Assembly: GCA_902728285.1 (NCBI GenBank)
Contig: CACVBU010001239.1
Location: 429,415 to 493,414, forward strand
Direction: 5' to 3'
Length of the DNA stretch: 64,000 bases
From: Clytia hemisphaerica
Taxonomy: Eukaryota; Cnidaria; Hydrozoa; Leptothecata; Clytiidae
Within the stretch, counting starts at the first letter, position 1; every line of letters starts with the position of its first letter. Shown in pieces: positions 56,686-64,000 of this stretch. Both the position numbers and the translations under genes were made by a program. Below the pieces are notes generated by a model that made no database searches, was not told the origin of the DNA, and was given only the letters and a program-made list of their open reading frames with translations.

Positions 56686-57289
56686 CTGAAAATTAACATG
56701 GATAAGTCTTTTATGTCATATTTTCACAATGATGGCCAGATTTATAAAAGAGCCCAACAGTGAAGAAAAAAATTCCATCAGCAAAACTGATATTGCTTGT
56801 ATATTTCATTGGCATGTGAAAAAAGGGCAATTAATGAAATAGCGACAAATGAAGTGCTGAAAAATAGAACCAAAATTTTACCTTTTTGGCATTTTCAGAA
56901 TTTTTTTTTGCGAAGCGAATATACATGAGCGAAGCAGTTTTGCTATCGTGTGCATGTACCTTTAAATTCTATATACCAGGGGAGCGCCAAGGAAAAATTG
57001 ATGTGCGTTTTCTACGGTACCGAAAACATCATTTCGATCCATCAGGCGGCACTTTCTCATACATTTCTATCCGTCGCTTCCGTAAATTTGGAATAATTGG
57101 TTTTTAGTGTAGAGGATGTATACCAGATCTAAATAGTTACGGAGATAATCTTCGGGCGAGTTTCCGTTCTGATTATCTCCCTAATGTTTAAATTAGGAAA
57201 TTTAAAGAAGAGATCAGCGCGGGCTGGAAGCGTTCAAGAAGCGTTCAAACACTCGTTTTTCAAGAAGTCGTTGCATTGACTCGGGCAAA

Positions 57290-57350
57290 GACTTTCGAAT
57301 GTTGACTCTGAATTCGAATGTTGACTCTGAATTCGAATGTTGACTCTGTC
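57290..57350. repeat. Three tandem 20-bp repeats TTCGAATGTTGACTCTGAA
   Basis: CGAATGTTGACTCTGAATT is repeated head to tail three times. It lies in a region (57120-57840) with no coding signal, which ends in a GTTTGTT simple repeat (57785-57815). Confidence 0.8.
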
Positions 57351-57884
57351 TTTGAAAAATAAAATCATTGTTGTTTTGAAATTGAAAAGAGACGGAGCCT
57401 GATGAAAAGAAATGAAGAAAGCAGCTGAACTGTGGAATGAGAAAGAAAGAAGATGGAATTTTTATTGTTTCATCAACAGGACAGCAGCCTCAACGGAGTT
57501 GTTGCTTCGTTGCAAAAAGAGGTTCAAAGCTGAAAAATGAACTGTATTATGATGGTGGGAGAACCATTCCTTGGATGATTGGATCTTGGTTCTTGGTACT
57601 AGAGAGCGCAACATGAATTTGGACTTTCAGTATGTTTTAAAATGGGAAAAAGATAATATATTTTGGATATGGCTAACCTGGAAGAATTTATTCTTCCCCT
57701 TATTGAGTTGAAGAAGAACTGTTTGTTTGTTGTTGCTTTTAAAAATTCTGGCTTGGCGGACCCTCACTCGATGATGTGGACTCCGTGGTTGTTGTTTGTT
57801 GTTTGTTGTTTATGAATACGCATTGGTGGTCAGAGAAATAGAACATTGACATGTGATTACCCATTCAGCCCTAATATAGTCCAT

Positions 57885-58067
57885 ATAGACCTTTTCATAA
57901 ATTACGTCACGAACATCACTTGCCTCGTTTTCAAACAATTACCATGGTGATTATGAGACGTTTAATGATTTTTTTATGAATAAAGTAGTTTTAATTAATT
58001 CTTCTGGGGAGTTAAATCACCATGGCAATAATTTCAAATTCGTAAGGTAATTTATGAAAAGGTCTAT
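57885..58067. mobile_element. MITE, AGACC.TTTCATAAAT ends, copy 2
   Basis: AGACCTTTTCATAAATTACG, ACATCACTTGCCTCGTTTTC and AAACAATTACCATGGTGATT at the left; AAATCACCATGGCAATAATT and TAATTTATGAAAAGGTCTAT at the right. It is shorter than the copy at 7123-7436 and appears to be the intact form. Confidence 0.8.
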
Positions 58068-58324
58068 TGGCCTAAGCATGAAGGTTATAATGATAGATGG
58101 AAAGAAAATGTCTCGGTGATGACTTAAATGGTCGTTTAAAGATTTTATTAATCTATTTAAAGCGGCTTTCCTTCGATGAAGTGGATCCATGCAAATTTTT
58201 TCAATTCACGCATTCATGCAATTTTTTTTCTAATTTCAAACATTCACGCAACCGGAAAAGCCCATTCACGTATTCACGCATATGGCTTGAGGATCTCTGT
58301 AAAAATGTAAGATCTTGTATTGAA

Positions 58325-58435
58325 ACGATAAGGGGCCGTCCACATAATACGTATACACTAAAATGTAAAAAATCAAGTACCCCTGTGTACGCTTGTGCGT
58401 ACCTATACCCCCTTGTTGGTAGGTATTTTTTCCTT
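58325..58435 (-). repeat. GTACGTACAC-type dispersed repeat, copy 2
   Basis: GGGGCCGTCCACATAATACG, TACACTAAAATGT and TGTGTACGCTTGTGCGTACC are the reverse complement of 27785-27900. Confidence 0.55.
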
Positions 58436-59550
58436 TCACTCCCCCCCCCTCCAACAAACAAAAATTGAAAAGCAATCGTCTGGTTTGGGCCAATATTTCA
58501 AATAAGAAACTTAATAAAAAACTTTTCATTTTTTGCATTGAGGATGAGCAGTCAAAAAAAACAGTTAAAGTCGCTTATTATTTCGTGAGAACTGGACAAC
58601 AATTCACAGAATTTTACATGCAAAAAAAGGAGCTGTAAAAAAATACTATTGCGTAATTACTATTTCTTTCCTTTAAGATGAAGATGATTGGGTGGATATT
58701 GGGCCGACAGGTGTTTTGCAAGTTCCAAGATTGGAAATTAAATGAGACTAACAGATGGGGCGGGGGCGTGTCGTATGTAATATTTTAAATTATTAATTCA
58801 TCATTTTTTTTTCACAAATGCAAAATGAGAATATAATGTATTATATTGTGAGAACCGGCAGATCTTTAATTGTTAGTCTTTAGTTATTAGTTGTTAGTTG
58901 TGAGTTGAGAGTCAAATATTGCAAATTTTCTAAGCTATACCAAAATTCACGGGACCGAAGTATTCTTTCTATATATGATAGAAACCAGGTCGTTTTTATG
59001 GCATAAATTTTCAGGCGGGAGGGGGATCATTTAATCTAGTTTTTTATAAGAATGTAAGACAATGTCTGTTGTAATAGGCAGTTATAAGAGTTTCTTTTAA
59101 AGAACTTATTTTTTGTGGAAGATAAATCTTTTATTTTATTGTTATGAACTGTAATCATTATAGTAATTACTCAATATTTGATGATTTTTTTTTATTTCCT
59201 TGAAAAATACATGTTACACAAAAATAAAATGCTCTGTCCCCCGTTATAAGTTTGCTACCTTAAAGTCTTTGTTTGGATTGAAAGGTCTGATGATGCTGAT
59301 GCAGTAAAAACAAGTGCGACAAGATTAGAAAAAGGTTTTGAAAAAATGAAAATACATTCAATAAAAAAACATTCCTCAAACAAAGGACTTTTACTGATTC
59401 TCTTTTGAATGTTTATAATAAATAGAACGTTTTCTATCTTATAATCAAAACATTTGTTTGTAAATTTGCTTGAAATCAACTTTGCTATTTCTTTGTTTAC
59501 AAAAGCAATAGAATGTGAGGTCACATCTCGAAAAAACTTTCAATCTTTCA

Positions 59551-59720
59551 CACACCCCTGTCTCAGTGACCCGGTGGCTTTTAAAATTTCACCGGGGATA
59601 AAAAATTTTCTTTGGAAAGCCAGTGGGGATTTTTCAAAGACAGAAAATACCAGTGGGGACACAGAATTAGAATAAAAATTTCAGTGGGGATTTCGAAATT
59701 TTCTTTTTTTCCAAGTTTGT
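59551..59720. mobile_element. Family B MITE-related, CAGTGGGGA repeats
   Basis: CACACCCCTGTCTCAGTGAC then CCGGTGG begins it, and GCCAGTGGGGATTTTTC, ACCAGTGGGGACACAG and TTTCAGTGGGGATTTC follow as interior repeats. The far end is not resolved. Confidence 0.55.
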
Positions 59721-59951
59721 TGAAACAGTACAGTAAGTGTGATAAGCAAGCAATTTTATTTCAATCTTTATGTAATTATATGGATATGCATAATGCATAA
59801 TAACATTTTTCTTTGCTCCCACCCAGTCTTGATCGGGTCAATGAGGCTCATTAAGGTAAAATTACTTATATATCATTTCCTCCCTAAGTTCATTTGGCCA
59901 AAATTTCCAAACATTCATCTTGAACGGGTAGAATAGCAACTATTTGCTAAC

Positions 59952-59995
59952 CTGAGATCAGATTGTGGTTGTTTTCTGCCCACCACGCTGAAGCT
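59952..59995 (-). CDS. Candidate upstream exon of the securin-like gene
   Basis: On the - strand an acceptor (CCTTTAG) is followed by one base, 14 codons (ASAWWAENNHNLIS) and one base, then a GTTAGC donor. The trailing phase fits the exon at 56685, which needs one base before TG, giving a Val at the junction and the run NNHNLISVRGKGAAPRR. No KEN box is seen. The intron would be 3.3 kb. It is a plausible but unproven exon, and a start codon would still lie further upstream. Confidence 0.3.
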
Positions 59996-60069
59996 CTAAA
60001 GGGATGGGTGAAAACATAGTCATTATAAAAAACCCCGGTCTGGAGGGCTTTTGTTTCTTTCTATTGTTA

Positions 60070-60205
60070 ACAGTTAGAGCTTGTGTTCGCAAATCGACTT
60101 TCTTTTGCATACTTTTTGATCATGTGATTGAAATTTAGACCAATCCCAAAAGGAGAATTTGGTAACGTGATCAAAAAGTATGCAAATCGCAACTTGCCTT
60201 TTATT
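60070..60205. mobile_element. Short MITE, TTTGCATACTTTTTGATCA arms
   Basis: CGCAAATCGACTTTCTTTTG then CATACTTTTTGATCATGTGA at the left is matched by TAACGTGATCAAAAAGTATG then CAAATCGCAA at the right. Confidence 0.65.
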
Positions 60206-60499
60206 TATAACAAAAGAAAATTCGACAATAAAGCTAAAACAATACATTGCCAGACCAGTGTTTTTTTATAATGACTATGGTGAAAACATAACAATCTGAC
60301 GAATATGCAATCTCGAAATCGTAAGGACCGCGTTCGTCTAAAAGGACTAGGGATGACAACAAAGTTGCGTGATTGTGTTTATGAATAGGGCGCCGTATCA
60401 GTTTTTGACTTTCTGACGCACAACAAGATTCTTGTTGTAAAATTTTCCGTGGGAGGACTATTTTCCTCAGATGTATAATTTTCAAGTGCCTTCAGAGGT

Positions 60500-61257
60500 T
60501 TACCGTGCACGTAAGAAAATTATGAACAGCTGTTATCAGGTTACTATTTGCTAACATGACAGCTATAACAAGAAATAGACAAGCTGTATTGGAGTGGCTA
60601 CTTTCCTAGGACAGTTGCCATATATATTTGATGAGATCAACGTCCTCGTGATCTCGGACATAATTTTTGTATACCATGATCCTAATGAGCAGCCTAGCTC
60701 AATGGTACAAGATCGAGCAATCGACTCTCAATTTAATATTACCCTTTATTTTTTTCGGATTCGATTGTATTTGATAACGTTTACAGGGGGGTTTACGATT
60801 TAAAAAGAGTGGTGTATCTCTGGTATTATGACGTAACGGCTACATAAGTGTCTAAGGAGGCGCCACCATGGTTGGGGCCGACGGGCTAGAAAATTTTTGA
60901 AAATAGGACCCTCTAGATTGGCTAAATATGGCCTCAAATTTCAAATTTTTGACAGTAAAAAAGCAGTTTTTTGGTCGTAATATAGCAAGATTTCAGGGTC
61001 TTTTCAGAGTGGAAAAGGAAAATAACAGGTTTCCTAGTAGTTTAAAAATGTTTCATACTCAGGTCTACAGTTCCTAGGCCAAGTTGCTTTTAGGCCATTG
61101 TGAGGCCCTTTAGCACTGCGTTGCTTATAAAATTAAAAACCGTATAATAGCTAAAAAAGTTATGATAGAAAAAGAAAAGATCTCACAATTTCTTTTAAAA
61201 TCCATTCACTTTTTGAATAAATAGGTATCTCAACAATAATAATGTACATATTTTCTA
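60500..61257. other. No gene seen
   Basis: A Kozak-like GGCGCCACCATGG occurs at 60861-60873, but the frame closes after a few codons. No exon can be supported. Confidence 0.4.
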
Positions 61258-61261
61258 TTAA

Positions 61262-61876
61262 CCCTTTGAGTGCCAGGGTCCTTTTTTCTAAGTTTTTTTT
61301 AAAAAATCGCTAGTTCAAACTTTAAGGGCTTATATCTCTTGATCTAGAAGGAATTAGAAGCTCGTATATAGCTCGTTGGATAGCTTAGAGTCTCTTCTTT
61401 CTTTTGGGCGCCTTCGGCGCCGCCCGATTTAGGAAGGGCGTGGTGGGCGGCGGCCAAGGGGGGGGGGTAGGTTAGGGAATTAAAGCAGTCAGGCCCGCTG
61501 CGCGGACCTGACTGAACTGATGAAAAGGTGCCCAGTGGTAAAATTTCAAATCAATTCACTAGAAGACAGAATAAAGTAAAACAGGGCCAAATTTGGAGGT
61601 TCTTGGATCACTAGTTGACCAAAAATAGTCAAAAAACGGTCAGAATCTCAAAAAAGTGAATTTTTGTCAATTTTTTGCATTTTTTTGACTTTTTTGCTTA
61701 AAATTTCGCTGGAAAGACTCACTTTTGAATTTTTTTTTGCTTGACCATAAAGGACAATCTAATTCCTACGAGTTCGACCAAAAATAACGATTTATAACTC
61801 AAACTGGGCATTACAGGAGGGCTTCGCCCTCCTATATAGCCCATGTCGTATATATACGACATCGGCACTTAAAGGG
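61262..61876. mobile_element. piggyBac-like MITE, TTAA target duplication
   Basis: TTAA (61258-61261) precedes CCCTTTGAGTGCC, and GGCACTTAAAGGG is followed by TTAA (61877-61880). CCC...GGG ends with TTAA duplication are the piggyBac signature. At 615 bp, with G-rich tracts (61461) and a GGCGCCTTCGGCGCC hairpin (61409), it has no transposase frame and so is non-autonomous. Confidence 0.85.
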
Positions 61877-62327
61877 TTAAAAAACATGAAATATCACAAG
61901 CCTCACAAAGGGAGAGCCATAAAAATATACAAAAGAGATGAACAAGAAAATTGTTGGAAATTTTGTGTATCATCTATTATATCAAAACCTCTGTGAGAGA
62001 AAAAAAAAGTTATGTTGATGCTTTTTTGAGTCAAAGTTGTTCATTTGTTTTGAAAATAAAAAATCTATTATCAAGCTTTAATGAAGCTTATGGACATTTT
62101 TCAACAAAATTAAATATGAAATAAAATGTAAAAGCTAGAAAAACAGTAATATAATGCCTCTACATTCATTTCTCCTTATGTCACTTTCATTTAAAATTCC
62201 AAGAGACACCAGCCAAAACTTAAAATAATTCACAATAATTCCAAAAAAAATGAAAAACATTTCTCAATCAAGCAAATGAATTCTTGGTACTTATTTTAAA
62301 TCATAGCTTGGGTTTCTTTACTTTGTG

Positions 62328-62459
62328 TATTCATGACATTCATGATGTAATCTTTTATACGGAAGCACACAAAATAATCCTCTTTTGTTATTTTGCCACT
62401 AGTTCCGGGTTATCTCGGGTGCTTCCGTATAAAAGATTACGTCATGAATATCATGAATA
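62328..62459. mobile_element. Palindromic MITE, TCTTTTATACGGAAGCAC arms
   Basis: TATTCATGACATTCATGATG then TAATCTTTTATACGGAAGCA at the left; GTGCTTCCGTATAAAAGATT then ACGTCATGAATATCATGAAT at the right. It has the same outer ATTCATGAYATTCATGACGT word as the 17182 element's right flank, so the two may be mobilised by one transposase. Confidence 0.8.
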
Positions 62460-63532
62460 TGCATGTCAGGATGATAGCGGAACAGGAATATAATCATTCC
62501 ATTCCCAATATTGTTCAAGAAATGTCGTTTGATGTTTGAGCTCTGATTTTGGGAAGAAGCACGTCAAATTATCAATATTATTGACCGATTCATAACAAAA
62601 ATCACATTCATGGTCTTGAGAAGTCTGTTTACAATCTCTTTGATATCGGAACTATTTGACAGGTTCAGTATCATATGCAATCAATTCAACAATTTTGTCT
62701 TTGTTGGTCACTTGATAGCCCTATCATATGCTTCTGCTGCTGTTGTATTTTGCAGGCCATGGGTCATGCTGTATCATGATGGACAAAATAAAATCCTCCA
62801 AAAATTCCTCACAACAAGATTCAAAGCAAATCATTCCCATAACTTTTGAGTTTCTACAATGACAATATTCATTCTCTCCCTTGTATAAATTTCGTCTTAT
62901 GACTGTTCGTTTTTCTTGAGGTAGAAATAAATCCAGACAAACATGCCCCTCTCAGGACTCAGCTGCTTGCAAAGTTTTCCAAGTTTGTTTTCTCTCTGTC
63001 TTCCTTTTCATCATAATCACAACAGTTTACAAAACATCAAACTGACACCGATAAAAATCCATTAAAGTATTCTCAGGGTCAACAGAAGTCTATTTTCAAC
63101 CCATTTTAATCATCAAAACTCCATAAAACTGCATGAAGAGCACAGATGTTTAAAAACCACTGTAAACAGTTTTTCGTGTCTCACATTCTAGACAGGTCTG
63201 TTCATAACAAAAAATCGGGATTTTCTAGCCTAGCTGAGCGCGTACTACTTAGGTAAAGAAATCTGTCAGTTTGTTTCGCTTAGCTTGCGAGCGTGCAAAA
63301 TATATATTTAAGGTATTCAAAATCAAAACAAATATGGTAGACAATCTCTAAATTGGATGTTAAAAAAAATTGGCTGGCTGGATGAAGTTGCTTGACAATG
63401 AACAGTCAGTCTTAAAGAGAAAGGTTATCAGTTAAGAGTTAATCAAAGATAGAATAGCAGTTAGCAGTCTTTTAACATAAGTTTTCAAACTAAAGTTTTG
63501 TATAAATTCTGTTGATGTTTTTGAGCATAGGC
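62460..63532. other. No gene seen
   Basis: This is AT-rich sequence with no supported exon. Confidence 0.35.
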
Positions 63533-63752
63533 GGGTAGCGGGGTTTTCTCAAAATCTTCAAGTTTCAGTGGGGACCGGTGAGGAAATAAAAATTTTGAAG
63601 AGCTACTTAGTGGGGATCTAGAAAAATTAAAAGTTTTCAGTGGGGATTCCCCGGAGGCAAATTTAGCCTGTTTTTCTCCCCGGGGACAAAATTTTGGACT
63701 TTTTTTTCAGCGGGTGGGGGTGCCCAGCGGGTCTGTGACACGGGGGTGTTTT
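63533..63752. mobile_element. Family B MITE-related, CAGTGGGGA repeats, right-hand copy
   Basis: GCGGGTAGCGGGG begins it, TTTCAGTGGGGACC, TTAGTGGGGATC and TTTCAGTGGGGATTCC recur, and it ends CCCAGCGGGTCTGTGACACG then GGGGTG, the family B terminal word. Confidence 0.6.
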
Positions 63753-64000
63753 CACTTGTTTGAAGGATATCGTTGCTTAAAATAAGCTCCTTTTATTCCC
63801 GTGGAAAACCTTAAAAACATCCTTTCTTAAACCTTCTTATAAAAAATAAATTTTGGACGCACTTTTTCTGATTTGGAGTTAAAACATCAAATAACTAAAA
63901 CACACCTTCAGATTTCGAACTCCTCATTAATTATTCATTTTCACTAATTAGCAAACAATATTACTTTTATTAGTTAGTCTCCAGGCTCATAGCACAAGTT

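Noticed and set aside
60861..60900. Start codon in strong Kozak context (GGCGCCACCATGG)
   Set aside because: The frame soon stops and there is no donor or domain nearby.

Overview
This is animal (metazoan) genomic DNA. The reasons are AT-rich sequence, genes split by GT-AG introns of roughly 0.2-4 kb, metazoan families (class A GPCR, SLC23 transporter, DUF229 protein, MADF-BESS protein, probable securin), and a very high density of short inverted-repeat transposons (MITEs) plus a SINE. A marine invertebrate such as a cnidarian is plausible, but the species and phylum cannot be fixed from the sequence alone.

Layout. (1) 0.2-1.2 kb, + strand: an intronless class A GPCR whose reading frame breaks between TM4 and TM5. 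(2) 4.8-12.8 kb, - strand: nine joined exons of an SLC23/NAT-family transporter, including a 25-nt microexon. A candidate further 5' exon lies at 25.35-25.43 kb. The C-terminal exons were not found in the window, so they may lie off the left edge, with the GPCR inside an intron. (3) 12.8-34 kb: almost entirely repeats, notably a 2.84-kb foldback element with two ~1.3-kb inverted arms (21.4-24.2 kb), a 166/159-bp tandem array with CRE palindromes, and many MITEs. (4) 34.26-39.5 kb, + strand: a DUF229 membrane protein with a very long acidic, Ser/Thr/Asn-rich stalk; a SINE sits in its intron. (5) 39.6-46.4 kb: repeats around the first intron of a three-exon MADF-BESS gene (43.46-48.16 kb, + strand). 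(6) 50.6-54.2 kb: exons of a small secreted Cys-rich protein (- strand), with a Penelope-type GIY-YIG fragment carried inside a mariner-like TIR element. (7) 55.2-60.0 kb, - strand: a probable securin with a destruction box and a separase pseudosubstrate motif. (8) 57-64 kb: repeats, including a piggyBac-like MITE.

The host genes do not form an obvious pathway. A GPCR, a permease, a membrane hydrolase-fold protein, a chromatin/transcription regulator, a secreted peptide and a mitotic inhibitor are simply neighbours. The dominant feature is how transposons have shaped the locus: a MITE abuts an SLC23 splice donor, one MITE is inserted in another with a clean TA duplication, a foldback carries a gene fragment in both arms, and several unrelated-looking elements end in long G/C runs. 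All exon joins were made by eye from splice signals, reading phase and family similarity; none has transcript support here.
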